Part shown: piece after piece, positions 16,652-24,400 of the stretch
How the letters are laid out: each line of letters starts with the position of its first letter
Position numbering within the stretch: the first letter of the stretch is position 1
NCBI RefSeq assembly: GCF_039542035.1
Contig: NZ_BAABHJ010000012.1
Span: forward strand, 124,001 to 188,000
Reading direction: 5' to 3'
DNA: 64,000 nucleotides
DNA from: Actinoallomurus liliacearum
GTDB lineage: Bacteria > Actinomycetota > Actinomycetes > Streptosporangiales > Streptosporangiaceae
Program-made: the position numbers and the translations under genes
The notes under the pieces: model-generated
Database searches by the model: none
Told to the model about the DNA's origin: nothing
Seen by the model: the letters and a program-made list of their open reading frames with translations, nothing else

Positions 16652-17385
16652 TGTGCCGTCACATCGCCTACCTCGGCGCACCGCGCACTCTGCACGAGCT
16701 GCTGTACGCCCCGGAGCACTCCCTGGAGCGGCAGTCGTACGCGCCGCACATGAACGCCAACTGCGTCGTCAACGCCGACGGGTTCGGCGCGGGCTGGTAC
16801 GACCCGTCCCGTGCGCGGCCCGTCCGGTACCGCCGGTCCCAGCCGATCTGGACGGACCTGTCCTTCGCCGACATCGCCGAGGTCGTCCGTAGCCGCTGCG
16901 CGGTCGCCGCGGTCCGCTCCGCGACGCCGGGCTTCCCGGTCGACGAGTCGTGCGCCCAGCCGTTCACGGACGCCGAGCGGCTGTTCAGCCACAACGGCGC
17001 GGTCGAGGGCTTCCCGGGCGTCGAGGCGAAGCTGCGGGAGCTCGCCGGCGACCTCGCGCCGATCCCGGACGCCCGTGCCCCCGTCGACTCGGCGCTGCTG
17101 TTCGCGCTGGCCGCCGGGCGGTGGCGGGTCGGTCACGCTCTCGCGGACGGGCTCGCGTACGCCGTCGAGGCCACCGCCGCGCTCGCCTCCGGCCGGTACA
17201 ACCTCCTCGCGGCCGACGGACGCGCGCTGGCCGCGACCCGGTGGGGCGACACGCTGTACGTGCGCCGGGGCGAGGACGTCGTCATCGCCTCCGAGCCGTA
17301 CGACGAGTCGGCCGAGTGGGAAGAGGTCCCCGATCGCTCACTGGTGATGGTCGACCACGACGGGGTACGGGTGAGCCCACTGTGA
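16651..17385 (+). CDS. egtC: EgtC, gamma-glutamyl hercynylcysteine sulfoxide hydrolase
   Basis: A 244-residue class II glutamine-amidotransferase-like (Ntn) hydrolase that removes the gamma-glutamyl group from the EgtB product. The nucleophile is Cys2, exposed after Met removal (MCRHIAYLG). The family motifs NADGFGAGWY and FSHNGAVEGFPG are present. The ATG overlaps the egtB stop (ATGA), and its own stop overlaps a possible egtD GTG. Intact and of usual length. Confidence 0.92.
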   Translation: MCRHIAYLGAPRTLHELLYAPEHSLERQSYAPHMNANCVVNADGFGAGWYDPSRARPVRYRRSQPIWTDLSFADIAEVVRSRCAVAAVRSATPGFPVDESCAQPFTDAERLFSHNGAVEGFPGVEAKLRELAGDLAPIPDARAPVDSALLFALAAGRWRVGHALADGLAYAVEATAALASGRYNLLAADGRALAATRWGDTLYVRRGEDVVIASEPYDESAEWEEVPDRSLVMVDHDGVRVSPL

Positions 17386-17432
17386 CGGACCCCATCGGGC
17401 CGACGACGGACAAGAGAACATCGGGAGGCATC

Positions 17433-18383
17433 GTGGATCGGTATCTGACCCCGGACGACCTCGGTAAGGCGCTGCGCCGGGACGTCGCCGACGGCCTGAG
17501 CACGCGGCCGAAGACGCTGCCCGCCAAGTGGTTCTACGACGAGCGCGGCAGCGAGCTGTTCGAGGAGATCACCCGGCTGGAGGAGTACTACCCGACCCGC
17601 CGCGAACGCGCGATCCTCGCCGAGCGGGCGGGCGAGATCGCCGAGGCGACCGGCGCGGTCACCCTCATGGAGCTGGGCGCAGGCTCGGGGGAGAAGACCC
17701 GGATGCTGCTCGACGCGCTGAGCGGAACCCTGCGCACGTACGTGCCGGTCGACGTCAGCGGCGACTTCCTCGGCCGCGCGGCCGGGCAGATCGCCGAGGA
17801 CCACCCCGGCCTGACGGTGCGGCCCGTCGTCGCCGACTACGAGCGGCACCTGGCCCTGCTGCCCGGCGGGGAGCGCCGCCTGGTGGCGTTCCTCGGCGGC
17901 ACGATCGGCAACATGGCCCCGGCCGAGCGGGTGTCGTTCCTCAGCGCGGTGGGCGCCACGATGAGCGAGGACGACGCGCTGCTGCTCGGCGCCGACCTCG
18001 TCAAGGACGAGGACCGGCTCGTCCGCGCGTACGACGACGCCCGTGGCGTCACCGCGGAGTTCAACCGCAACGTCCTCAACGTCATCGACCGCGAGCTCGG
18101 CGCCGACTTCGTCCCCGAACGGTTCGAGCACGTCGCCGTCTGGAACCCGAACGACGAGTGGATCGAGATGCGGCTGCGCTCGACGGCGCCGCAGGTCGTG
18201 CACATACCCACTCTCGACCTGAAGGTCGAGTTCGATGAGGGCGAGGAGGTGCGCACGGAGATCTCCGCGAAGTTCCGCCGGGACCGCCTCGACGCGGAGG
18301 CGGGTGCGGCGGGCCTGCGCATCGACCGTTGGTGGACCGACCCCGATGGCGACTTCTCCCTCAGCCTGCTCAGGCCCGTCTGA
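17433..18383 (+). CDS. egtD: EgtD, histidine N-alpha-methyltransferase
   Basis: A 316-residue SAM-dependent methyltransferase that trimethylates histidine to hercynine, the first ergothioneine intermediate. The SAM motif is LMELGAGSGEKT near residue 75, and PAKWFYDERGSELFEEITRL matches the family N-terminus. I chose the GTG at 17433, which GGGAGG precedes at 4 bases and which gives the usual family length. An alternative GTG at 17382 overlaps the egtC stop and would add 17 residues. No egtE (PLP C-S lyase) follows; the operon ends here, and its last 30 bases are repeated downstream. Confidence 0.92.
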   Translation: MDRYLTPDDLGKALRRDVADGLSTRPKTLPAKWFYDERGSELFEEITRLEEYYPTRRERAILAERAGEIAEATGAVTLMELGAGSGEKTRMLLDALSGTLRTYVPVDVSGDFLGRAAGQIAEDHPGLTVRPVVADYERHLALLPGGERRLVAFLGGTIGNMAPAERVSFLSAVGATMSEDDALLLGADLVKDEDRLVRAYDDARGVTAEFNRNVLNVIDRELGADFVPERFEHVAVWNPNDEWIEMRLRSTAPQVVHIPTLDLKVEFDEGEEVRTEISAKFRRDRLDAEAGAAGLRIDRWWTDPDGDFSLSLLRPV

Positions 18384-18390
18384 TCAGGCC

Positions 18391-18447
18391 TTGCCGAAAA
18401 CCGGGGCGTCCGGACAGTAAAGAACGCCGCGGCCAAGGTCCGCGGCG
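18391..18447 (+). ncRNA. Candidate structured leader, copy A
   Basis: The leader begins TTGCCGAAAACCGG, contains CCGG-N5-CCGG, and ends in a perfect 8-bp hairpin (CGCCGCGG, loop CCAAGGT, CCGCGGCG, 18425-18447). Copy B repeats the same loop and pairing, with one compensatory C-G to T-A change in the stem, which supports an RNA structure. It could instead be a promoter plus transcribed hairpin. It matches no RNA family that I can name. Confidence 0.5.
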
Positions 18448-18477
18448 TGGAATTCGGACGAGACTCGAGGAGTCACC

Positions 18478-18684
18478 ATGCGCAAAGCCAGCATGACGCC
18501 GACGCACACCGGCACCAACGGGGCGCCGACGCACACCGGCACCAACGGGACGCCGACCAGCGGTGGGGCCACGAACGCGCCGGTCACCACCCGCTCCGGC
18601 GGCGGGTCGGGCCACACCTCCAACGGTGGCACGGACATGAGCGCGGTCGGCGACGCCGTGACGGCGGGCTGGCCGAAGGAGTGA
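18478..18684 (+). CDS. Small Thr/Gly-rich repeat protein (cassette A)
   Basis: A 68-residue small protein with GAGGAG 6 bases before its ATG. It has two exact-phase 9-residue repeats (PTHTGTNGA, PTHTGTNGT) and a degenerate third (PTSGGATNA), encoded by a 27-nt tandem DNA repeat. The rest is Gly/Ser/Thr-rich with no membrane segment. It has no Cys and no recognisable maturation motif. It lies between a structured leader and a terminator, so it is its own transcription unit or a tail on egtABCD. Function unknown. Confidence 0.5.
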   Translation: MRKASMTPTHTGTNGAPTHTGTNGTPTSGGATNAPVTTRSGGGSGHTSNGGTDMSAVGDAVTAGWPKE

Positions 18685-18717
18685 CGGCCCGCTGAGCCGT
18701 CGCCGCCAGCCGAACGG

Positions 18718-18767
18718 ACCGGTCCCCGGCCCGCCCTCGTGGCGGGACCGGGGACCGGTTCTTCTTT
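18718..18767 (+). terminator. Terminator of cassette A
   Basis: The outer arms ACCGGTCCCCGG (18718-18729) and CCGGGGACCGGT (18748-18759) and inner arms CCCGCC/GGCGGG give an 18-bp stem with one bulged A. A T-rich tract (TTCTTCTTT) follows. It looks like an intrinsic terminator and is repeated in cassette B. Confidence 0.75.
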
Positions 18768-18838
18768 ACGACTGGTTTTGTAAGTGAGGCGGTTTCTCCC
18801 GCAGCCTCATCAGGCCCGCCTGAGCCACCCGAGAACGG

Positions 18839-18895
18839 TTGCCGAAGACCGGCGCATCCGGACGGTGAAAGTCACTGCGGCCAAAGTCCGCAGCG
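18839..18895 (+). ncRNA. Candidate structured leader, copy B
   Basis: This second copy of the leader (TTGCCGAAGACCGG onward) ends in the hairpin CACTGCGG, loop CCAAAGT, CCGCAGCG (18873-18895). Seven of eight pairs are kept. One pair has changed on both sides relative to copy A, and one is now A-C. Conservation outside the ORF suggests the leader is the selected part. Confidence 0.45.
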
Positions 18896-18927
18896 CACAA
18901 CGAGGCGGAAGATCAAAGGGAGTGACC

Positions 18928-19122
18928 ATGAGCAAGAGGTCTGGCAACTTCGTCCACGGCAGCGTGGTTCCCAGCGGCAAGGCCAAGATCGACTCGACGC
19001 CGCACACCTCCAGCGGCCGCCGCTCGCCGCAGGACGACGCGGCGCAGAAGAGGCTGGACGCGGGCATGGCGGAGGTCCGCGGCAAGATCGAGAAGGCCGC
19101 GGACGTCATCCGCCGCGGCTAG
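18928..19122 (+). CDS. Small basic/helical protein (cassette B)
   Basis: A 64-residue protein with AAAGGGAG 6 bases before the ATG. The N-terminal half is Ser/Lys/Gly-rich (SKRSGNFVHGSVVPSGKAK). The C-terminal half is a charged amphipathic helix (QKRLDAGMAEVRGKIEKAAD). It has no Cys, membrane segment or signal peptide. It does not align with the cassette A protein although leader and terminator do. Function unknown. Confidence 0.55.
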   Translation: MSKRSGNFVHGSVVPSGKAKIDSTPHTSSGRRSPQDDAAQKRLDAGMAEVRGKIEKAADVIRRG

Positions 19123-19155
19123 CGGTCGCCTGAGCGCCGACCGCCGGCCGAACAG

Positions 19156-19207
19156 ACCGGTCCCCGGCCCGCCCTCGTGGCGGGACCGGGGACCGGTTCT
19201 CTTCTTG
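19156..19207 (+). terminator. Terminator of cassette B
   Basis: The same hairpin as in cassette A (ACCGGTCCCCGG with inner CCCGCC/GGCGGG, bulged A) occurs at 19156-19197, followed by a T-rich run (TTCTCTTCTT). Confidence 0.75.
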
Positions 19208-19270
19208 TGGCACCGATTCGCTTGCCGACCAGATCGGCCCCCGGACGTTCCTTATCAAAGGGAGCTCCAT

Positions 19271-19454
19271 TTGGGAGACACCAACGAAGAGGCCAAGAAA
19301 GAGACGCGAGTTCAGCCTGTCGACCGACGAGTTCCGGAAGGAGCTCCAGCGAGACCAGGCCGCAGCCGGGAAGAGCATCCGCCAGGCTCAGGGCGAGTTC
19401 CGCGACAAGATCGCCCCTGAAGTCCGAGCCGCCCGGAGGGCGAGCCGCTCCTAG
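19271..19454 (+). pseudogene. Probable frameshifted small ORF (degenerate cassette C)
   Basis: A third TTGCCGA leader remnant (19222) and the Shine-Dalgarno AAAGGGAG (19257-19264) precede a TTG at 19271. The TTG frame reads GDTNEEAKKETR and then turns into Pro/Arg-rich noise, stopping near 19418. The adjacent frame is open to 19454 and reads like a real charged helix (STDEFRKELQRDQAAAGKSI). One frameshift near 19305 would join the two. It lacks the conserved hairpin and terminator of A and B. It could also be a real small gene with a rare start codon. Confidence 0.35.
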
Positions 19455-19694
19455 TCGTCGGCCTCGACCACCCAGCCCGAAGAGCGCCGTTCGTCGTCCG
19501 TCATCTGACGGACGGCTAACGGTGTGCGCACGGAGGCGGCCCCCACGGGGCCGCCTCTTCCTGTGTAGCGTGCGCTGTTCTGGCGGTGCGACGTCGGTGA
19601 GGGGCGTCGCCCGGCACGCCCCAGGGGCGGGACGAGGCCGGTTCTCTTCTTCCGAGGCCCGGGTTTGTCGGTGGAGATCTGTACTGTTGGGGTC

Positions 19695-20702
19695 GTGGCG
19701 CAGCAACGTAAGCGAGCGACCATCCGCGAAGTGGCGAAGGCGACGGGGCTCTCGCCGGCCGCGGTCTCGTATGCGTTGCGCGGCATTCAGACGTCGGAGG
19801 AGACCCAGCAGCGGGTCCGGCAGGCCGCCGCCGAGCTGGGCTACGAGGCGCACCCCATCGCGCGGGCCCTGGCCAGCGGGCGCACCGGCATGGTGGGGCT
19901 GCTGTGCGGCTCCCTCGAGGACCTGTGGCAGCAGGCGCTCGCCGTCGGCATCGGCCGGGCGCTGTTCGCCCGCGACCGCTACGCCATCATCCTCGACGCG
20001 GCCGGTGACCCCGACCGGGAGGCCATGCTCGCCCGGCAGCTCCGCGACCAGCGCGTCGACGGCCTGATCGTGCAGCCGGTGGACCCGGCCGGCGAGGTGT
20101 GGGCCGAGCTGGGGGAGAGCCTGCCGATCGTGTCGATCGGCGACTCGCTGCACGGCGGGCACGCGTACGGCGAGGTGGTGTTCGACAACCGGGCGGGCGT
20201 CACGCTCGCGCTGGAGCACCTGCACCAACTCGGGCACCGGCACGTCGCCGTGCTCACCCCCACGCGCGCCAGCACCCCGGACCGCCCCGCCGACCTGCAC
20301 GTCAACGCCGAGGCCGAGCGGATCGGCATCGAGGTCGACGTGGTCACCTCGCCGCAGGCGCTGCCCGGTGCCACCGAGGCGGCCCTCGGGGCGCTGACCT
20401 CGCCGAACCCGCCGACCGCGATGTTCTGCTTCTCCGACTCGATCGCGTACGGCGTCTACGCCGCGACGCGCGAGCTCGGTCTCAACGTGCCCGGTGACCT
20501 GTCGGTCGCCGGCTTCGACAACCACCCGATGTCCGCGCTGCTCACTCCGCCGCTGACCAGCATGGACTGGGACATCGACGACATCGTGCACTCGGCGGTG
20601 CGGGTCATCGTCGGCGCCATCGAGGGCAAGCCGCGCCGCCGCCGCATCGTCTGCGAGCCCAGCCTCCTGCTCCGCGAATCGACCGGTAAATGTTCTCAGT
20701 AG
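19695..20702 (+). CDS. LacI family transcriptional regulator
   Basis: A 335-residue LacI repressor. The HTH and hinge are at the N-terminus (ATIREVAKATGLSPAAVSYALRG), followed by a periplasmic-binding-like effector domain (DGLIVQPVDP, PSPTAMFCFSDSIAYG-type segment). I use the GTG at 19695, which has no clear Shine-Dalgarno and may be leaderless. Its last 7 bases overlap the end of the convergent HAL-family gene. It is not beside a sugar operon; the nearest candidate targets are the HAL-like gene and the betaine ABC operon. The effector is unknown. Confidence 0.85.
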   Translation: MAQQRKRATIREVAKATGLSPAAVSYALRGIQTSEETQQRVRQAAAELGYEAHPIARALASGRTGMVGLLCGSLEDLWQQALAVGIGRALFARDRYAIILDAAGDPDREAMLARQLRDQRVDGLIVQPVDPAGEVWAELGESLPIVSIGDSLHGGHAYGEVVFDNRAGVTLALEHLHQLGHRHVAVLTPTRASTPDRPADLHVNAEAERIGIEVDVVTSPQALPGATEAALGALTSPNPPTAMFCFSDSIAYGVYAATRELGLNVPGDLSVAGFDNHPMSALLTPPLTSMDWDIDDIVHSAVRVIVGAIEGKPRRRRIVCEPSLLLRESTGKCSQ

Positions 20703-22138
20703 GCACCGTAGACGGCGATCCGGGGAAGCAGGTCGGCCGCGGCGCCGATGTCGGCGTCGAGCGGCCGGTCCTCGACCGCGGGGTCCAGCGCGTCGGCGGC
20801 CTGGGCGTAGACCTCGCCGAGCCGGCCCAGTGGCGTGCGGCCCTGCATCCGCAGCGCCCGTACCGCCGCGACGAGCTCACAGGCCAGCGCGGTGCGGTAC
20901 GCCGTGACGACGTCGGTGGTGGCGCGCGCCGACTGGGTGGCGAAACCCGCGTGCTCCTCGACGCCCCGCGACAGCACGGCGCTGCCGAGCGCGGCGGGGG
21001 AGGCCAGCCGCCGGATGTCGGCGATGGCCGAGTGCGCGACATACTCCAGGATCATGATTCCCGAGCCGGGCTCGCCCGGGGCCGCCTGAAACGCCTCCAA
21101 GCCGGTGAAGGCGGGCTCCACCAGCGTGCCGAGCCGGGCCGCCGACAGCGCCGCCGTCTGGAACAGCGCGGCCCGTACGGCGTCGAGCGCCAGCCCGACG
21201 GACGCGGTGTGGAAGTTGCCGTTGTGCCAGACGGTGCGGTTCGCGACGTCGACGAGCGGGTTCTCGGCCGCCGCGTTGATCTCCCGCGTGACGACGCCCT
21301 CCGCCTGCTCGGCGACGTCCACCGCGGGCCCGTGCACCTGGGGGAACGCCCGGTAGCCGTACGGGTCCTGGATGCGCGCCGGGGTGATCTCCTCGGGGAG
21401 CAGGCCGCGCACGGCCTCGGCGACCCGGCGCTGCCCGGGGTGCGGGCGCGCCTCGTGCACGGGGGCGGCGAAGGGCTCGGCCGAGCCGCGCACCGCGTGC
21501 AGCGACAACGCGGCCACCGGGATCGAGGCGCGCAGCAGTTCGGTGACGTCCCGGACGGCCAGCGCGGACTCGCCGAAAGTGGCGGCGCTCGAACTGATGA
21601 AGGCCAGCGCGTCCGTGGGGCGCAGCGCGAAGTGCGGGCCGCCCGCGCCGCCCTGCCAGGGGCGCTCGCCGATCAGGCACAGCGCGGTCGCGGCGAGCGC
21701 GGTCAGGTCCCCGGTGCCGATCGCGCCGTACGCCGGGATCGGCGGGATCAGCCAGCGATTGATCACCTCGGCGAGCGCGCCGAGCACGTCCGGGTCGACG
21801 CCGGAGCCCCCGGCGGCGATCTGGTTGAGGCGCACGACGAGCATCGCGCGGACGATCTCGGAGGCGAGCAGCGGCCCGGCCCCGCCCGCGTGGCTGCGCA
21901 GAAGCCGCAGGCCATGGGCGTCGTCGTCCTCGATCGTGACGTTCCGGTTGGCGCCGACGCCCGTGGTTCGGCCGTACACCGCCTGCCGCCCGGCGACCTC
22001 GCGGGCGACCTCCCAGGCCTGTCGCGCCCGCTCCACCGCTTGTGGCGGAACTGTAACAAAGATGCCATCACGGGCCACCGCTGCTACGGCTTCGCAGGTC
22101 AGGCCGCTACCGTTGACGGCTACGGATGTCGGACTCAT
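20696..22138 (-). CDS. HAL/PAL-family lyase lacking the MIO triad
   Basis: A 480-residue protein of the aromatic amino acid lyase (HAL/PAL) superfamily at near-usual length. Active-site Tyr55 (VYGRTTGVG) and Tyr260/Arg263 (QDPYGYRAFPQVHG) are retained. The Ala-Ser-Gly triad that cyclises to MIO is gone: the site reads YGAIGTGDL (137-145), one residue short of YGSIGASGDL. The MIO-contacting Asn of NGT is replaced by Ser (SSS, 182-184), and the Glu of QED by Ser (TQSA). Without MIO it is unlikely to deaminate histidine. It is divergent from a betaine ABC importer. Elimination of trimethylamine from ergothioneine or hercynine is my favoured guess; a non-catalytic role is possible. Confidence 0.8.
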   Translation of the reverse strand: MSPTSVAVNGSGLTCEAVAAVARDGIFVTVPPQAVERARQAWEVAREVAGRQAVYGRTTGVGANRNVTIEDDDAHGLRLLRSHAGGAGPLLASEIVRAMLVVRLNQIAAGGSGVDPDVLGALAEVINRWLIPPIPAYGAIGTGDLTALAATALCLIGERPWQGGAGGPHFALRPTDALAFISSSAATFGESALAVRDVTELLRASIPVAALSLHAVRGSAEPFAAPVHEARPHPGQRRVAEAVRGLLPEEITPARIQDPYGYRAFPQVHGPAVDVAEQAEGVVTREINAAAENPLVDVANRTVWHNGNFHTASVGLALDAVRAALFQTAALSAARLGTLVEPAFTGLEAFQAAPGEPGSGIMILEYVAHSAIADIRRLASPAALGSAVLSRGVEEHAGFATQSARATTDVVTAYRTALACELVAAVRALRMQGRTPLGRLGEVYAQAADALDPAVEDRPLDADIGAAADLLPRIAVYGAY

Positions 22139-22217
22139 CGGTGGAACCTTATGGCAAGTAGATAAATCACACTATCTTGACCTTTTATCCCGGATACCCC
22201 CAGGGGCTGAGCCACTC

Positions 22218-23015
22218 TTGATCAAATTCGATGGCGTAACGAAGCGATACGCCGACGGCACCGTGGCCGTCGACGACCTGACGCTGCAGATCCCCACCGG
22301 CCAGATCACCGTGCTCGTCGGGCCCTCCGGCTGCGGCAAGACCACGACACTGCGGATGATAAACCGGCTGATCGAACCCACGAGCGGCACCATCACGATC
22401 GACGGCGAGGACGTCCGCGCCCAGGACCCCGCCCGCCTGCGCCGCGGCATCGGCTACGTCATCCAGCACGCCGGACTGTTCCCGCACCGGACGATCGTCG
22501 ACAACATCGCCACCGTCCCGTACCTCCTCGGTTGGGACAAGAAGAAGGCCCGGACGACGGCGCTGGAGCTGATGGAGCGGGTCGGCCTCGACACCAAGAT
22601 GGCCAAGCGCTACCCGTACCAGCTGTCCGGCGGCCAGCAGCAGCGCGTCGGCGTCGCCCGCGCGCTCGCCGCCGACCCGCCCGTCATGCTGATGGACGAG
22701 CCGTTCAGCGCCGTCGACCCGATCGTGCGCGCGAGCCTGCAGGACGAGTTCATCCGGCTGCAGTCCGAGCTGCGCAAGACCATCGCGTTCGTCACCCACG
22801 ACATCGACGAGGCGGTCAAGCTCGGTCACACGGTCGCGGTGTTCAAGGTGGGCGGCGTCCTCGCCCAGCACTCCACGCCCGACGAGCTGCTGGCCGAACC
22901 GGCTGACGACTTCGTCAAGGAGTTCCTCGGCGGCGAGAAGGGGCTGAAGCGGCTGCGCTTCAATCGCGACCTCGACCGGCAGGACGGGGCGGACGTCCAG
23001 GCGGCGGACCGATGA
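22218..23015 (+). CDS. OpuC/ProV-type ABC transporter ATP-binding protein
   Basis: A 265-residue ATPase of a quaternary amine (glycine betaine/choline/carnitine-type) importer. Walker A is GPSGCGKTT, the ABC signature LSGGQQQRVGVARA, Walker B VMLMDEPFSAVD, and the H-loop FVTHD. There are no C-terminal CBS domains, which ProV/OpuAA proteins have. I start at the TTG at 22218, since it gives the canonical IKFDGVTKRY N-terminus. It overlaps the first permease by 4 nt. It heads a four-gene operon divergent from the MIO-less HAL homologue. Confidence 0.85.
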   Translation: MIKFDGVTKRYADGTVAVDDLTLQIPTGQITVLVGPSGCGKTTTLRMINRLIEPTSGTITIDGEDVRAQDPARLRRGIGYVIQHAGLFPHRTIVDNIATVPYLLGWDKKKARTTALELMERVGLDTKMAKRYPYQLSGGQQQRVGVARALAADPPVMLMDEPFSAVDPIVRASLQDEFIRLQSELRKTIAFVTHDIDEAVKLGHTVAVFKVGGVLAQHSTPDELLAEPADDFVKEFLGGEKGLKRLRFNRDLDRQDGADVQAADR

Positions 23016-23701
23016 CCCTGGCTGCCACGGACGGCGGCGAGCCGCTGGTCCGCTGGGACTGGATCGGGGACCACACCGGCCAGATGGCGGACCTGACCGC
23101 GCACCACCTCAAGCTCGCGCTGCTGCCCATCCTGTTCGGACTCGTCATCGCGATCCCGCTCGGCGTCCTGTGCGCGCGGTGGCGCTGGCTCTACCCGCCG
23201 ACGCTGGGCGTGGCGAACGTCCTGTACGGCCTGCCGTCGCTCGCGCTGTTCATGCTGTTCATCCCGTACTTCGGCGTCGGCAGCGGGGGGCGGGCCGACT
23301 TCACCATCATCGTGCCGCTGACGCTGTTCTCCCTGTCCGTCCTCGTGCCGAACGTCGTCGACGGGCTCCGGTCGGTCCCCGACCCGGTGCGCCAGGCGGC
23401 CACCGCCATGGGGTTCGGCACGCTGCGGCGGCTGCTCCAGGTCGAGCTGCCGATCGCGGTGCCCGTCGTCATCGCCGGGGCCCGGGTCGCCACCGTCTCC
23501 TCCATCAGCCTGGTCAGCGTCGGCATGCTCATCGGCAACGGCGGGCTCGGGCAGTTGTTCATCGACGGCTACTCCCGCGACTTCACCACCCCGATCATCG
23601 CCTCCTCTGTGCTGATCATTGTTCTGGCCCTGTTCAGCGACGGAATCCTCGTCGCCGCGCAGCGCCTGCTCACGCCCTGGGCCCGGAGGAGGACCGGATG
23701 A
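23012..23701 (+). CDS. OpuC-type ABC transporter permease 1
   Basis: A 229-residue permease with about five or six membrane segments. The EAA-type loop (AATAMGFGTLRRLLQVELPIAVPVV) contacts the ATPase. It begins with the ATG overlapping the previous stop (ATGA) and overlaps the next gene in the same way. Homologues belong to the osmoprotectant/betaine class (OpuBB/ProW-like). The protein is a permease only, not fused to a binding domain. Confidence 0.85.
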   Translation: MTLAATDGGEPLVRWDWIGDHTGQMADLTAHHLKLALLPILFGLVIAIPLGVLCARWRWLYPPTLGVANVLYGLPSLALFMLFIPYFGVGSGGRADFTIIVPLTLFSLSVLVPNVVDGLRSVPDPVRQAATAMGFGTLRRLLQVELPIAVPVVIAGARVATVSSISLVSVGMLIGNGGLGQLFIDGYSRDFTTPIIASSVLIIVLALFSDGILVAAQRLLTPWARRRTG

Positions 23702-24369
23702 ACCTGACCGACCAGATCAGGGCCGCCTGGACCTGGCTGACCGCCTCGGCCCACTGGAGCGGCGGCGACGGCATCCCGCACCGCCTGCTCGAGCACCTCG
23801 GATACAGCGCGCTGGCCCTGGTGGTCGCCGCGCTCATCGCGCTGCCGCTCGGCGCGCTCGTCGGCCACACCGGGCGCGGCGGGTTCGCCGTCGTCACCGT
23901 CGCCAACTTCGCGCGGGCCATCCCCACGCTGGGTCTCGTCCTGCTCGTCGTGACGGTGACGTCCATCGGCCTGACCCCGGTGATCATCCCGCTGATCGCG
24001 CTGGCCACCCCGCCGATCCTCGTCAACACGTACGAGGGCGTCCGCGGTGTCGACAACGACGTCAAGGACGCCGCTCGGGGAATGGGCATGACCGGGCCGG
24101 GCATCCTGCTGAAGGCCGAGCTCCCGATGGCGATGCCGCTCATCCTCCTCGGCCTGCGCACCGCCGCCATCCAGGTCGTCGCGACCGCCACCATCGCGGC
24201 GTACGCCGGGATCGGCGGGCTCGGCCGCTACATCGTCGACGGCCTCGCCCGCAAGGACTACCCCTCGGTCGTCGGCGGCTCGGTGCTCGTCGTCCTGCTC
24301 GCGGTCCTCGTCCAGCTCGCCTTCGTCGGCATCCGCCGAGCGGTCGTGTCCCGCGGCCTGCGCAACTGA
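23698..24369 (+). CDS. OpuC-type ABC transporter permease 2
   Basis: A 223-residue second permease with about six membrane segments and the EAA loop (DAARGMGMTGPGILLKAELPMAMPLIL). The ATG overlaps the previous gene's stop. Together with permease 1 it would form a heterodimeric channel in the membrane, as in OpuCB-OpuCD systems. The lipoprotein gene follows after 31 bp. Confidence 0.85.
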   Translation: MNLTDQIRAAWTWLTASAHWSGGDGIPHRLLEHLGYSALALVVAALIALPLGALVGHTGRGGFAVVTVANFARAIPTLGLVLLVVTVTSIGLTPVIIPLIALATPPILVNTYEGVRGVDNDVKDAARGMGMTGPGILLKAELPMAMPLILLGLRTAAIQVVATATIAAYAGIGGLGRYIVDGLARKDYPSVVGGSVLVVLLAVLVQLAFVGIRRAVVSRGLRN

Positions 24370-24400
24370 GACCGTGCTGTTTCAACGGAAGGAATCCCCC

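Larger units (their letters stand above)
18354..19206 (+). repeat. Two tandem copies of a leader-ORF-terminator cassette
   Basis: The segment from about 18354 to 18767 is repeated from about 18794 to 19207. Each copy runs: a stretch matching the 3' end of egtD (TTCTCCC, then CAGGCCCG), a leader with TTGCCGAA and a CCAARGT hairpin, a small ORF, and a terminator hairpin with identical arms (ACCGGTCCCCGG). The flanks are much better conserved than the ORFs. Copy one uses the real egtD end; copy two carries a non-functional echo of it, which shows how the duplication arose. A partial third leader follows at 19222. Confidence 0.75.
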
